Translations under genes and position numbers: made by a program
Source of the DNA: a bacterium
GTDB lineage: Bacteria > CSSED10-310 > JAFGSJ01
Assembly: GCA_016934675.1 (NCBI GenBank)
Contig: JAFGSJ010000004.1
Span: forward strand, 1-64,000
Reading direction: 5' to 3'
Length of the DNA stretch: 64,000 bases
The notes under the pieces: generated by a model
What the model saw: only the letters and a program-made list of their open reading frames with translations
Told to the model about the DNA's origin: nothing
Database searches by the model: none
Part shown: positions 38,604-49,423 of the stretch, in pieces
How positions within the stretch are numbered: position 1 is the stretch's first letter
How the letters are laid out: the number at the start of each line of letters is the position of its first letter

Positions 38604-40240
38604 ATCGCCAGTTCCTCACGGCGGATTTTGGCATTATGTCGTATATCGACCGGAAATTTTGGATGAAGCAAAAACAATTCGATCGAACGAGTGTGATGAT
38701 AACGGGCCCCGAGTGAGCGCAATTCAGTCACGGTGTCGTTCCAGTCGAATTTTTTTCGGTCCGGATCGGGTTCGATACAGATAACCGGATGGACTCGCCC
38801 GGCCAGGCTGACGGCAACCAGTGCACTTCGGAACACGGCCGGGTGCGTATTAAAGACCGCTTCGCACGGAATGGTGAACAAAAGCTGGTCCGAAGTTTGG
38901 ACCCGATGACTTTTGCGACCGCAAAACCATAATCTGCCCGCGTTGTCGAGATAACCCAGGTCGCCCATGCGGTGATAGCATCGTCCTTCGGCGTCATACA
39001 TTTTTGCTCTGCGTGTGGCTTCCGGACGTTGAATATAACTCCGGGTGACCACCGGGCCCCTGACTACGATTTCGCCGATTTCTCGCTCGGGCAGAACCAG
39101 TTCGGGTTTGAAATCAGGCAACGCATCATCAGAAATCCGGATGATGCTGACCTGGAGACCGGGCAGCGGTTTGCCCACACAAATGCCTTGACCCTGGTCG
39201 GTCTTGTCTCGCGAAGCCAGGATTTCCCGACTGCCGATCAGGGTCACCGGCATGCATTCAGTAGCCCCGTAGGGCGTATAAACCTCGACACCCTCGGACA
39301 ACATCATGCTAACCTGCTCGAGCACATCCGGTTGGGCCGGGGCGCCGGCGGACACAATTCGTTTGAGTGTGGGCAGTTGTGTGCCACTGGACCGGCTCTC
39401 CCGGGCCAGAACATTGAGCAGGGCCGGCGAACAAAACATGGTTGTGGCATCAAAGTCCTTGATGGCTTGATAAATCTTGGCCGGACAAGCCTTGGCCGGA
39501 AAACGGGCATCCATATCCGGAAAAACCGCGGTCACGCCAAAAGCCGGATCGAACAAAGCAAAAGGCGGAAAAGTCGGCACATCGACTTCACCAGGCTCAT
39601 ACTTGAACATTGCCTGGATCATGAGAATCTGATGTATGAAATTGCCGTGCGTAAAAGCCACTCCTTTGGGCACGCCTGTGCTTCCGCTTGTAAATATAAT
39701 CGCCGCCGTTTCATCCGGCTCCGGCTGGTGCATTGGAAACGGTCCGCGATCGAGACCTAACCTGCGGACCCGGTCCAGTGTGAAACCGCCCGGAATCCAG
39801 CCCGGGCCAACCGTGACCGTTAGTCTGATCGACTGTCGTGCCCAACCGAACAGGAATTGGGCGAATCGGGCCAGAGGGAGGCCGATGAAACCACGGGGTG
39901 AAGCCTCCCCCAAACAGGTCTTTACGGGACCGGAACCGATCCCCGGGTCAATCAGGACCGGCACAATACCTGCTTTCAGCAGGGCAAACATGATTGTAAC
40001 AAAATGCAGGCCCGGTTTGACCATCAGAGCACAACGGTCACCCTTCTCGAAACCGAGGCAAACCAAACCATGAGCCAGGACATCTGTTTCGTCCTGCAAC
40101 TGGGCGTTGGTCAGGTGACGATACAGGTAATGCCCCTCCCGATCCAACCCGCTCGGTTCAACCACTGCTTTTGCATCCGGTCGCGTCCGGGCTATCTCTG
40201 CCAGGAATCCGGCAGCATTTCCTTTATCGAACTCGACCAT
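38579..40240 (-). CDS. oleC: AMP-dependent ligase, OleC-like
   Basis: IIFTSGSTGVPKGVAFTHGNF; YGATECMPVT; neighbourhood with OleA/B/D-like genes. Confidence 0.82.
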   Translation of the reverse strand: MVEFDKGNAAGFLAEIARTRPDAKAVVEPSGLDREGHYLYRHLTNAQLQDETDVLAHGLVCLGFEKGDRCALMVKPGLHFVTIMFALLKAGIVPVLIDPGIGSGPVKTCLGEASPRGFIGLPLARFAQFLFGWARQSIRLTVTVGPGWIPGGFTLDRVRRLGLDRGPFPMHQPEPDETAAIIFTSGSTGVPKGVAFTHGNFIHQILMIQAMFKYEPGEVDVPTFPPFALFDPAFGVTAVFPDMDARFPAKACPAKIYQAIKDFDATTMFCSPALLNVLARESRSSGTQLPTLKRIVSAGAPAQPDVLEQVSMMLSEGVEVYTPYGATECMPVTLIGSREILASRDKTDQGQGICVGKPLPGLQVSIIRISDDALPDFKPELVLPEREIGEIVVRGPVVTRSYIQRPEATRRAKMYDAEGRCYHRMGDLGYLDNAGRLWFCGRKSHRVQTSDQLLFTIPCEAVFNTHPAVFRSALVAVSLAGRVHPVICIEPDPDRKKFDWNDTVTELRSLGARYHHTRSIELFLLHPKFPVDIRHNAKIRREELAIWAQEKLS

Positions 40241-41168
40241 GACTGTTGACCTCAACGGGATAACGGTCGAAAAAAGCCTGTATGAGGGGGGCAATTTCCT
40301 CGAGCGCGTCCTCGACGATGTAATGCCCACCGTTTGGCCATTGATGAACTTCGGCTTCGGGCAGATAGCGTCGCCACTGTTCGAGAAAATCACGATCAAA
40401 GACAAAATCCCGCTCGCCCCAACAGATCAGGGTTGGCACCGAACGAAAGCGGTCCAGTCGTGACGCAACGCCCTGCACGATCGCATAAGCCCGATCGCCA
40501 GGCCGTAACGGTATGTCCTGGACAAAGCGAAGCGTAGCCAGACGCCGATCCGGAGCCTGATATGGGGCACAGTATAGCTGCCGTAGGTTCGGTGACAGCT
40601 TTTTACGTCGACAACAGACCCGGGCCGCTATCCGACTGAATGCATTCAAACGCAGAACAAGGAACTCACCCAGCCAGGTCCTGGTCAAACCGAGCTGCCA
40701 GGGCAATATTTTACCGACCGGCAGCGGAAAGGCAGCGGTATTGAAAATGACCAAACGCTTGATCATTGCCGGGTGTCGATCGGCGAAACCCATTCCGATC
40801 ATACCACCCCAATCATGGAGCAGGAGAGTGAGTTCATTCTCCAGGCCGAGATGTGCCACCAGTGCCTCGAGATCGTCGATCCGCTGCTTTAAAGTATAGT
40901 CATAATGATCGTCGTCGGGAACATCGGACAACCCGCAACCCATATGGTCAGGAACTATACAACGATAGGCACCGCGGAAGGCTTGCACCAAGCCGCGATA
41001 ATAGAACGACCAGGTCGGATTGCCATGGACCATGAGCAGAGGTTCGCCCGGTCCTTCATCCAGATAGTGCATCCGGGTACCGTCTGGCCCAAAAAAATGC
41101 GACTGAAAGGGATATTCACGGGCAAACAGTTCTTCCAAAGCCGGTTTGGCTAATTTGAGCCGTTCCAT
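40224..41168 (-). CDS. oleB: Alpha/beta hydrolase (haloalkane-dehalogenase-like fold), OleB-like
   Basis: MHYLDEGPGEPLLMVHGNPTWSFYYRGLV; LLLHDWGGMIGMGFADRHP; NGGHYIVED. Confidence 0.82.
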   Translation of the reverse strand: MERLKLAKPALEELFAREYPFQSHFFGPDGTRMHYLDEGPGEPLLMVHGNPTWSFYYRGLVQAFRGAYRCIVPDHMGCGLSDVPDDDHYDYTLKQRIDDLEALVAHLGLENELTLLLHDWGGMIGMGFADRHPAMIKRLVIFNTAAFPLPVGKILPWQLGLTRTWLGEFLVLRLNAFSRIAARVCCRRKKLSPNLRQLYCAPYQAPDRRLATLRFVQDIPLRPGDRAYAIVQGVASRLDRFRSVPTLICWGERDFVFDRDFLEQWRRYLPEAEVHQWPNGGHYIVEDALEEIAPLIQAFFDRYPVEVNSHGRVR

Positions 41169-41173
41169 TACCT

Positions 41174-42193
41174 CTACCAGACGACTTCCATCATGGAACA
41201 ATTAAGGCCGCTACCGATACCCATCAGAGCGATATGGTCACCCTTTTCTATCCTGCCGGCATCGAGTGCCTTGGCCAGAGTGACGGGCAAAGCGGCTGGG
41301 CCGATATTACCATATTCCGGATAGGTCGTATACACCTTACGCAGGTCCATTTTAAGAGACTCACAAACCTTTTCGGTATGGGCCTTACTCACTTGATGCA
41401 TGATATAATGGTCCAGGTTCAGAAAATCCCAGCCCAGGACCTCATTTGCCTTGTTCAGCGTCCTGGCTGCCAAGCCCAAACCGGCGACAAGTAAAGCATG
41501 GGCATCAGTCATCATCTGATCGGGCTGGGCCCGACACAAGTGATTATGCTCTGTGGCCGCTACGGTCACACCACCCCGGAATTGAGACCCCTCCTCGACC
41601 AGATCGGACCGACCCAAAATCATGGCCACGCTCCCCGAACCTATGGTAAAAGTCGCGAAACTCTCTCGAAATTCATCCACAGTTGGGGAACTGTTCAAGA
41701 GTCGTTTGATCGTCTGTTCGATCACGAAACGGCTACCCTCGCCATTGACAACAAGGCCGTAGTCGATCTGGCCCCGTTCGATCATGTTTCCGGCAATCTG
41801 CATCCCGTTCAGAAATGCCAGACAGGCATTACCCACATCAAAATTGATGCAATAAGGACTCAGATGCAAATTGTTATGGACAATACAGGCCACGGACGGC
41901 TCGATATAATCCTTGCACACCGAGGTATTGATCAGGACCCCGATTCTGGAACGATCGATGCCCGAACGGATGATCGCTTTTTCTCCTGCCCAGGTTGCCA
42001 TCTGGCTGGGTTGCACATTCTCGTCCCAAAAATAGCGTGACTTGATCCCGGTCAAACCTTCGAACAATCCCCGCTGAACACCAAATTTATCCATAAGTGG
42101 GGCCAATTGCTCTTCTATTTCAGATGATGTAACTCGGTGGGGGGCATCTTCACAGGCCACCGACACAATCGATACATTGTCGAAAAGCATCAT
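41174..42193 (-). CDS. oleA: 3-oxoacyl-ACP synthase III-like thiolase, OleA-like
   Basis: FDVGNACLAFLNGMQIA catalytic Cys, DHYIMHQVSKAH His, EYGNIGPAALP Asn. Confidence 0.85.
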   Translation of the reverse strand: MMLFDNVSIVSVACEDAPHRVTSSEIEEQLAPLMDKFGVQRGLFEGLTGIKSRYFWDENVQPSQMATWAGEKAIIRSGIDRSRIGVLINTSVCKDYIEPSVACIVHNNLHLSPYCINFDVGNACLAFLNGMQIAGNMIERGQIDYGLVVNGEGSRFVIEQTIKRLLNSSPTVDEFRESFATFTIGSGSVAMILGRSDLVEEGSQFRGGVTVAATEHNHLCRAQPDQMMTDAHALLVAGLGLAARTLNKANEVLGWDFLNLDHYIMHQVSKAHTEKVCESLKMDLRKVYTTYPEYGNIGPAALPVTLAKALDAGRIEKGDHIALMGIGSGLNCSMMEVVW

Positions 42194-42403
42194 GACTGTT
42201 CCTCTTAAACCACGAGCTTGTCCTTACTCACTGTTATTGTCTCGGATACATAATCAGTCCGTTGTGAAATGTCAAGCGACCCGCTCAACCATTATCGTTA
42301 ACCAAGGAAATATAACCATTGATTTAGATGCTTGAGTTTTTTTTCTGTTTCTGCTAGGTAAAGACGAACACGACCCAATTCACTTTTGATAAGGAGAATT
42401 GTG

Positions 42404-43165
42404 ATGGAATGGCTATTGGACCCGCAAGTCTGGATTGCTTTGACGACATTGACCGTACTTGAGATTGTGCTGGGTGTCGATAATATCATTTTCATTGCTA
42501 TTCTGACTGAAAAATTGCCGGTCCAGAATCAGGGTAAGGCCAGGCGATTGGGCCTTGCCGGTGCTATGCTCACCAGGATTTTGCTCCTGTCCTGTCTGAC
42601 CTGGATCATGCGATTGACGACACCTTTGTTCACTGTTTTCGCCCTCGATATTTCCGGCCGGGACATCATCCTGATATCCGGCGGGCTCTTTTTGCTGGTT
42701 AAAGCCACCCTGGAAATTCACGAAAAACTCGAAGGTGGCACAAGTGAGCACCAGATCAGGCTCCACTCATCATTTTACAGTGTGATTATCCAGATCATGC
42801 TTCTTGATATTGTTTTTTCGTTCGATTCGGTCATTACCGCAATTGGATTGGCCAATCAACTCGCGATCATGGTATCAGCCATTATCATAGCGGTTATTGT
42901 CATGATGGTCTTTATCAACAGCATCAGCGATTTCGTGGAGCGACATCCCACTCTTAAAATGCTGGCATTGAGTTTCCTGTTACTGATTGGGATCGCCCTA
43001 ATCGGTGAAGGATTCGACCTGCATATACCCAAAGGTTACATCTATTTCGCTATGGCTTTCTCGGCTTTTGTGGAAATGCTGAACATGCGTTTAAGTCGGC
43101 CCCAGAATGAACCGGTCCAGTTAAAAAACGTAAGGCCGTCTGTCAAGCCAGATACTTTGTCCTGA
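42404..43165 (+). CDS. TerC-family integral membrane protein
   Basis: MEWLLDPQVWIALTTLTVLEIVLGVDNIIFIAIL; DIVFSFDSVITAIG; RBS AAGGAG. Confidence 0.93.
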   Translation: MEWLLDPQVWIALTTLTVLEIVLGVDNIIFIAILTEKLPVQNQGKARRLGLAGAMLTRILLLSCLTWIMRLTTPLFTVFALDISGRDIILISGGLFLLVKATLEIHEKLEGGTSEHQIRLHSSFYSVIIQIMLLDIVFSFDSVITAIGLANQLAIMVSAIIIAVIVMMVFINSISDFVERHPTLKMLALSFLLLIGIALIGEGFDLHIPKGYIYFAMAFSAFVEMLNMRLSRPQNEPVQLKNVRPSVKPDTLS

Positions 43166-43242
43166 CTGAGAGTTGGCTCTTCTGACCCAGAAGCATTTTA
43201 ATAGACTCCTTCTAATGCTTTGGAGCACTATGCGCTCAAATT

Positions 43243-44562
43243 CTAATCGGGCCGGCCGTAACTTCGGAGCCAGCTCTGGGCAAGTTCGTTAGCGTCGAAG
43301 CCGGTTTCAGCCAGGATATGGTCGATCATGTCCTGCATCAGGGCTGCATCGCCGACATAGCGATTGAAAAATGAAGAGAGGACCTGGTCGAGTCTATCGG
43401 CCCCGATCTCATCGGCGACATCTTTGTAGAAGAAAGCCCCTTTGAGATACGGTACCAAAGAGAACAGACCGTCTTCGAGAATATCGACCTCACCGCATGA
43501 ATCGGGCCAGGCAATGCCATCATTATGGTTGATCACGTAATTCAAGTCGGCGTCGTAATCCTCCCAGATCAGGGCTTCGGCATCGGCCCCCACGATCTGT
43601 CCGGTGACCCGGGCGGTCAGGTAGGTCACGGTGCCCTCCGATAGAACAAAATCTTCCCAGCAGCGGATGCGGATGCCGTCGCCGTACCAGCCGTGAGCGG
43701 CTTCATGAGTGTGGACATCGGTCATACCGATGGCCCCTTTGGCAATATGCCAGTAGGGGTGATGTTCCATGCCGCCGTAGCTGCCGGCGCCCCAAATCAC
43801 TTCCACGGAACCAGCCTTATCACCGTAGGCGTATGGACCGAGGACTTGTTCGTACCAGTTGAAGATATCGACCAGGTGAGTTGTGGCTTGAAGGGCCTTG
43901 GTTTCATCTCCGGGTAGGACCCACAGGCCGATTTCAGTTCCGTCCTGGGTCGAACCCAGATTGAGATAGCTATACTGTCCGATAGCCCAGGCGATCTGGT
44001 ATGAGGGACAATCAGTCGGGATTGCTTGGGGATAGACGGCCTGAAGGGCCGCGTCGTATCCGTTGACCGTCAGATTGAAGCGGAGACCATCGACCGGTTC
44101 GGAATGACAGGGAAACAGATTGCCGCAGAAATATGGCCAAATCAGGGTTACACCGGTCTCCATGAAGCCCTCGGACACATCCTGATAGCTGAAAGTATAG
44201 TCGATGATCAGCTCGAAAGGGCCCTCTGTCTGGGGAATACCCACGTGCAAATTTCCGTCTGCTATGACATAATTGAGATCACCCTGGGCGCAGCGGACGG
44301 AAGTGATGCCCAGACCGCCCGCCTCGAACGAACAGCCCGTACTGTCCGCAGTGCCGATAGATATGGTAGCGGAAGCTTTGAAAGCACTCATATCAATAGC
44401 CAGGGTCGTACTCAGAATATCACGCTGCCAGTTCTCGACTGCTGCAGGTGGGTTCCAGGGAGGAGGTGTGTCGTCGTCATCATCACCGGAACAACCAGTG
44501 ATCATCATGTATCCGGCCAAACATACAATTACAATGAAAAGAAAACGTGTACATGTGTTCAT
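43243..44562 (-). CDS. M1-like gluzincin peptidase lipoprotein
   Basis: Lipobox-like MMITGCSGDDDDD; GGMEHHP and HEAAHGWYGDGIRIRCWEDFVLSEG. Confidence 0.8.
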   Translation of the reverse strand: MNTCTRFLFIVIVCLAGYMMITGCSGDDDDDTPPPWNPPAAVENWQRDILSTTLAIDMSAFKASATISIGTADSTGCSFEAGGLGITSVRCAQGDLNYVIADGNLHVGIPQTEGPFELIIDYTFSYQDVSEGFMETGVTLIWPYFCGNLFPCHSEPVDGLRFNLTVNGYDAALQAVYPQAIPTDCPSYQIAWAIGQYSYLNLGSTQDGTEIGLWVLPGDETKALQATTHLVDIFNWYEQVLGPYAYGDKAGSVEVIWGAGSYGGMEHHPYWHIAKGAIGMTDVHTHEAAHGWYGDGIRIRCWEDFVLSEGTVTYLTARVTGQIVGADAEALIWEDYDADLNYVINHNDGIAWPDSCGEVDILEDGLFSLVPYLKGAFFYKDVADEIGADRLDQVLSSFFNRYVGDAALMQDMIDHILAETGFDANELAQSWLRSYGRPD

Positions 44563-44787
44563 ACTCTTCTCCTGATCACATTGCAGTGCATTGGACCTGT
44601 TTTGGGACAGCATAGCATAACCAGAGAAAAAAACAATGATTGTTTGCGTTTCCTTAGGATAAGTGCTACAAACCTGGCATGTTTTTCATCAGTCGGGCCA
44701 TATTAGGCACGAAGAGGTCCATGAAGCTGCGTGTTCTGAGTGTGAATGCCCCGACTAATTGGCCTTTGAGCCAGAGAGGAGCGGTTT

Positions 44788-45498
44788 ATGAGAAAGTGTG
44801 CTTGTATTGCGGCAATAGTGATGATCTGGACGCTCAGTGCAGGGGTCCAGGCCCAAGACCAAACCGGGACTACATTAGCCGATGAAAACCAGAAGATCAG
44901 CTATGCCCTGGGCTATAAAATCGGACAGGACCTGAAGGGACTCGAACATAATGTGGACCTGACCATTTTCTCGAAAGGCGTGGCTGATTGCTACCAGAAT
45001 CTTCCCGGTCAACTCACCGAAAAGGAAATTGCTGAAGTCCTGCAGAGTTTCTTCAAAGACATGCAAGCGAAACAGCAGGAAAAAAGACAAATCGCCGGAG
45101 AGAAAAATAAAAAAGAGGGCGAGGAATTCCTAGCCAAGAACAAGGAACGGGAAGGCGTCAAAACCACGGAAAGTGGGCTGCAATACGAAGTTATTACCGA
45201 GGGGACCGGTGTGAAACCAAAGGCGACCGATAAGGTCAAGGTCCACTACAAGGGCACCTTGATTGATGGGACCGAATTTGACAGTTCCTACATCCGCAAT
45301 GAGCCGACTGAATTCAAGGTGAACGGAGTGATCCGAGGTTGGACTGAAGGGCTCCAACTCATGAATGTCGGCAGCAAATACAAATTCTTTGTTCCGGCGA
45401 ATCTCGCTTACGGCGAGCGTGGGGCCAGAGAACCAATTGGACCGAACGCCACCCTGGTTTTTGAAGTCGAATTGCTGGAAATCGTGCCGGACGAATAA
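44788..45498 (+). CDS. FKBP-type peptidyl-prolyl cis-trans isomerase (Mip-like)
   Basis: SYALGYKIGQDLKG; VKVHYKGTLIDGTEFDSSY; VIRGWTEGLQLMNVGSKYKFFVPANLAYGERG. Confidence 0.94.
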   Translation: MRKCACIAAIVMIWTLSAGVQAQDQTGTTLADENQKISYALGYKIGQDLKGLEHNVDLTIFSKGVADCYQNLPGQLTEKEIAEVLQSFFKDMQAKQQEKRQIAGEKNKKEGEEFLAKNKEREGVKTTESGLQYEVITEGTGVKPKATDKVKVHYKGTLIDGTEFDSSYIRNEPTEFKVNGVIRGWTEGLQLMNVGSKYKFFVPANLAYGERGAREPIGPNATLVFEVELLEIVPDE

Positions 45499-45522
45499 GG
45501 CCTTTTTGGTGATTGATAACCC

Positions 45523-45568
45523 AAGCCGATAATCCTATCGTCTGTTCGATGGGGTGTCGGCTTTTTTT
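45523..45568 (+). terminator. Rho-independent terminator after the FKBP gene
   Basis: AAGCCGA...TCGGCTT stem followed by T7 run. Confidence 0.7.
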
Positions 45569-45629
45569 GATAATCAGATCGAAAACAAGGTTGTGTCATT
45601 GACCCAAGCCCGGTCTGAAAGAGATTAGC

Positions 45630-46538
45630 ATGGAAGCAGTGTATGGTTTGAAAGGGGAAATAGCGGCACTCACAGCCGCTTTTTCCTGGGCCTTGGCCAC
45701 GGTCCTGTTTGGGCGGGCAGGCAAGAGTGTCTCGCCTCTGGTCCTGAATTTTGCCAAAGCCCTGATTGCCCTGATTTTATTGGGATTGACCCTGATCGTA
45801 ACCCGGGCCGAGCCGCTTCCTTTTGCCCCCTATGGTATCTCGCTTCTTATGCTTAGTGGTATCATCGGGATTGGTCTCGGCGATACCGCTTATTTTCAGG
45901 CATTGAATATTCTGGGAGCACGTCGGACACTGCTTATGGAAACGCTGGCCCCGCCCATAACCGCTGTTCTGGCCCTGGTCCTGCTCGAAGAATACCTCGG
46001 ACTCTGGGCTTGGTGCGGTATTGGACTCACCCTGGCCGGGATCATCTGGGTGATCGGTGAACGTGAACAGCAATCCGCCCAACATCCGACCGGTTCTTTG
46101 CATAAAGGCCTGCTTTTTGGACTCTGTTTCGCTCTGGCCCAATCAATCGGGGCCCTGCTTTCCCGGATCGCTCTTACCCAGACGCCGATCAGCCCGCTCT
46201 GGAGCGCATTGATCAGACTCATGGCCAGCTTCGTCTTTCTCGGGCTTATGCTGGCCCTGAAAAAACCGTCGTTGGCTCAAGAATCCCCGAAACACATTCG
46301 TTGGCCACTCGTCATGCAGATCGTCATGGCGACCTTCATCGGAACGTTTCTGGGTATCTGGCTGCAGCAGATTTCATTGAAATACACCGACGCGGGTATT
46401 GCTCAGACTCTGCTGAGTACCAGCCCGGTTTTTGTGCTGCCCCTGGCTGCGATCTACCTGGGTGACACTGTTTCCATGCGGGCCATTCTGGGAGCTCTCT
46501 GTGCCCTGGCCGGCATCTCACTGCTCTTTGCCTTCTGA
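45630..46538 (+). CDS. EamA/DMT-family transporter
   Basis: About ten hydrophobic segments in two similar halves; GIGLGDTAYFQALNILGARRTLLMETLAPPITAVLA. Confidence 0.88.
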   Translation: MEAVYGLKGEIAALTAAFSWALATVLFGRAGKSVSPLVLNFAKALIALILLGLTLIVTRAEPLPFAPYGISLLMLSGIIGIGLGDTAYFQALNILGARRTLLMETLAPPITAVLALVLLEEYLGLWAWCGIGLTLAGIIWVIGEREQQSAQHPTGSLHKGLLFGLCFALAQSIGALLSRIALTQTPISPLWSALIRLMASFVFLGLMLALKKPSLAQESPKHIRWPLVMQIVMATFIGTFLGIWLQQISLKYTDAGIAQTLLSTSPVFVLPLAAIYLGDTVSMRAILGALCALAGISLLFAF

Positions 46539-46579
46539 CCGGCCCATTTCCGGTTAAAGGCAGGAGACAGGAGAGAGGA

Positions 46580-49423
46580 GTGAAAAAAATGCGAGTGTTT
46601 CAGATAATGCACATACTGATACTTTTCAGCGTGAGTGCAGGTTTTGTCAATGCGAATAATACCCCATTCAATGCTCGGGTCCATAGTCATGATCAGATCG
46701 AGTTGTTCTGGAGCGATGATGCTGTTCAGGGGAGGGAGGTTGTGGGTTTCAGTATTGAACGAGCCAGTGCTGAATCACCAATCGGTTTGCGGCGTGAGGG
46801 ACTCACATTCGAGCCGTATGCCCTACGTGGTCCGGAAGCCCGATCGCATCTGTTCAGGCTGGACCGCGCCTGCGAGTCAGCGATTCAGATTTTTCGTTTT
46901 AAGGTCATCGAGAATGGCCTCGAGCATGAGCTGGGTTTGGCCGGGGTGATGATGATCAGGAGACCGGAACGGATTATTCCGATGCCGTTCGAGCCGTCCG
47001 AACCGACAGTAGCGGAAGCGTTGAGTGATATCTGGCGGTCCGGCATGAAGTTGTATCGCTATTTTGATCGTCAGGAGCTCACGGGTGATGATCCGGTCAG
47101 GGCCGGCATGGTTTTCTATGTCGAGGAACCACTCAGTCCCGAGATAGTATTGGCCGGAGCGATCAAAGCGGAAGCGAGTTTTCATTTTCCGGCCGGAGAG
47201 TTAACTGGTTTTTGTTACCCGCTCTTGTCCGGTCCGGTGCCGTTTAGCCGCTTCATCGTACAGGTACCAGAACTCGAAGGCATGATTGTCTACTATGATG
47301 GCAATATGCTCCCACTCGAGGCGGACCAACAACTTGCCAGCGGATGGCATATCTATGCTTTTCGGTCCAGTCATACTTTCGAATATGATCTGCCGGCGGG
47401 TGAACTTTCGATTGATCTCGGAACGTACCAGCCTAAACCGGTCGTATCGGAGCCACCCAGGGTCAGGAGGCCAAAGGGTCGGGACACATCGGTGCGGATC
47501 GTCTATGATCCGACGTACGAGACTGCCCGCTATAAGTGCTGGGACAACGGTTATTCAGGGCCCTGGGACGGCATAACCGACCAGTATCCGGGTGTCGATG
47601 AAGTGGTCAATGCCGGGGTAGTCAGACGTGGCCGGATCGTGTATGTCACCGATACCGGTATAATGTCGGCCACTCCGGTCACGGTCTGGGGACCGATCCC
47701 CCCCAAGGCGATCCGTCCGATCTGCAGTTATCAAGTGGGCTGGTCCGAGGAAAAGCAGGCCGCGACTGTCACTGTCCCGGCTGACGCGCCGATTGGGGAT
47801 TATCGTATTCAAGTAGGAACAGACCCCCAGAACTTCTGTACAATGTATGTGCTTTTCGATACAGCACTCTTTGCCCAAAGCCAGGGCGGACCGTTCACCC
47901 CCACGGAAATGGCTTCCTGGGCGTATGAAGACATTGCCTATACGGGCACGCAACGGGACGGTTACGGCTCACTATTTGATTATTTGAATTATCAGTATTG
48001 GGGTCCGACATCAGGTCCGGGTTCGAGCTCGATCTATGGTTACCGGGGCGCGACTGATGCCGAATTGGGCCGCGATGGTGGTCTCTATGGCCAGCGGACC
48101 GTGGAATTGTTCGCATCGATTCATGGCTGGGGTGCCTCCACTCCGCTCGAAGCAGCCATACATTGTTATGAAATAATCGGGCAACGGATCACCTGGACCA
48201 TGCAGCCCTATTACGGCTGTGAGAATGGCTATTATAATTATCATGACCGGGTTTTTGCCGGTGAACAGATTCGGAGTATATCGGGCTCGTATCAAGCCAG
48301 TGAACTGGATGTTAATACGGCTGAAAAGGCAGCCCTGGGCCTCGGATTTGTCAACCGGTTCCCGGCGGCGTATGTCTATAACTGCGGTCAGTGCATGAAT
48401 TTCGGAGCATTGTTGGCCCAGGCTTTCCGAAGTATCGGTATTCCGGCAACGATGCATTATGCGGCCGGTGGGGGCGGCTGGCTGTGGAGTTTTCATGTCT
48501 GGACCAATGCGGCTTTTCTCGAGACGACCTGGACGCCCCAGTCCTGGGGTGGCCGTTGGTTCAAATTTGATGCGTGCGATACCTATACCAGTTCGTCAGC
48601 GGCCCATCTCGAGGGCCATATCGGCCCGGTTGTCTTCGACGGTTTTGGTGATTATCTGCTGAACACGTTCGAGTATCGGGATGGTCCTGGATATCGTGGC
48701 CGTTATGAACTCAACGAGTCCTTCTCTGGCGATTATTATGCCTCGCATTTGGATAGTCTTCTCAAAACAGTGACAATAGCGGATCCCCAGGGCGACGAAC
48801 TCTATCTTTCGGTCAACCAGAGCTCCTGCCCCTTCGAGGTTTATGATTCGTTTGCTGATGCCTCTGGCACGGCCCAGTCAACCTATAGCTACGTCAGGCC
48901 GGGCCATCACGGCTATGCCCTGAACGATACGCAATGGCGTCATTATGGACAGGCCTATGATCCGGGTTTGGATGAGAGCGAGAATCTGCCGACGATCGAA
49001 CCGGGTCAGGTCGTGGAAGGTGTGATCGGTGGTTGGGGCACAGCCTGGTATCGGCTCGAACCACGGGACCAGGACACGATCGAGTTGACCGTTATCCAGG
49101 GTGAAGACCGGATTAAACTGTATGGTCGCTGGGACCAGCCGATCACCTCGACCCAATCACGTCATAACGGTCTGTTGTTTGATATTGGCCCGACAACCAG
49201 CATCAATATTCCCGTAACCGGTTCACGGTTATATATTCTGGTCCAGGGCGAAAATGGTGACGGACAACCCCTTGGCTCGCAACATGTCAGCTATTTTACT
49301 TTGCAGCGCGCTGATTTCAACGATGTGCCGATATTGTCACCCGCAGGTTTCCTACTCGTCCTTATTCTAACCGGATATGTTCTCAGAAGAAGGGAAAGGC
49401 ATGACCGATCAGGACCAGCGTGA
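46580..49423 (+). CDS. Secreted transglutaminase-like protein with C-terminal CTERM-type sorting signal (GTG start)
   Basis: [29 protein letters not shown]...FHVWTNAAF...[11 protein letters not shown]-terminus [25 protein letters not shown]. Confidence 0.75.
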   Translation: MKKMRVFQIMHILILFSVSAGFVNANNTPFNARVHSHDQIELFWSDDAVQGREVVGFSIERASAESPIGLRREGLTFEPYALRGPEARSHLFRLDRACESAIQIFRFKVIENGLEHELGLAGVMMIRRPERIIPMPFEPSEPTVAEALSDIWRSGMKLYRYFDRQELTGDDPVRAGMVFYVEEPLSPEIVLAGAIKAEASFHFPAGELTGFCYPLLSGPVPFSRFIVQVPELEGMIVYYDGNMLPLEADQQLASGWHIYAFRSSHTFEYDLPAGELSIDLGTYQPKPVVSEPPRVRRPKGRDTSVRIVYDPTYETARYKCWDNGYSGPWDGITDQYPGVDEVVNAGVVRRGRIVYVTDTGIMSATPVTVWGPIPPKAIRPICSYQVGWSEEKQAATVTVPADAPIGDYRIQVGTDPQNFCTMYVLFDTALFAQSQGGPFTPTEMASWAYEDIAYTGTQRDGYGSLFDYLNYQYWGPTSGPGSSSIYGYRGATDAELGRDGGLYGQRTVELFASIHGWGASTPLEAAIHCYEIIGQRITWTMQPYYGCENGYYNYHDRVFAGEQIRSISGSYQASELDVNTAEKAALGLGFVNRFPAAYVYNCGQCMNFGALLAQAFRSIGIPATMHYAAGGGGWLWSFHVWTNAAFLETTWTPQSWGGRWFKFDACDTYTSSSAAHLEGHIGPVVFDGFGDYLLNTFEYRDGPGYRGRYELNESFSGDYYASHLDSLLKTVTIADPQGDELYLSVNQSSCPFEVYDSFADASGTAQSTYSYVRPGHHGYALNDTQWRHYGQAYDPGLDESENLPTIEPGQVVEGVIGGWGTAWYRLEPRDQDTIELTVIQGEDRIKLYGRWDQPITSTQSRHNGLLFDIGPTTSINIPVTGSRLYILVQGENGDGQPLGSQHVSYFTLQRADFNDVPILSPAGFLLVLILTGYVLRRRERHDRSGPA

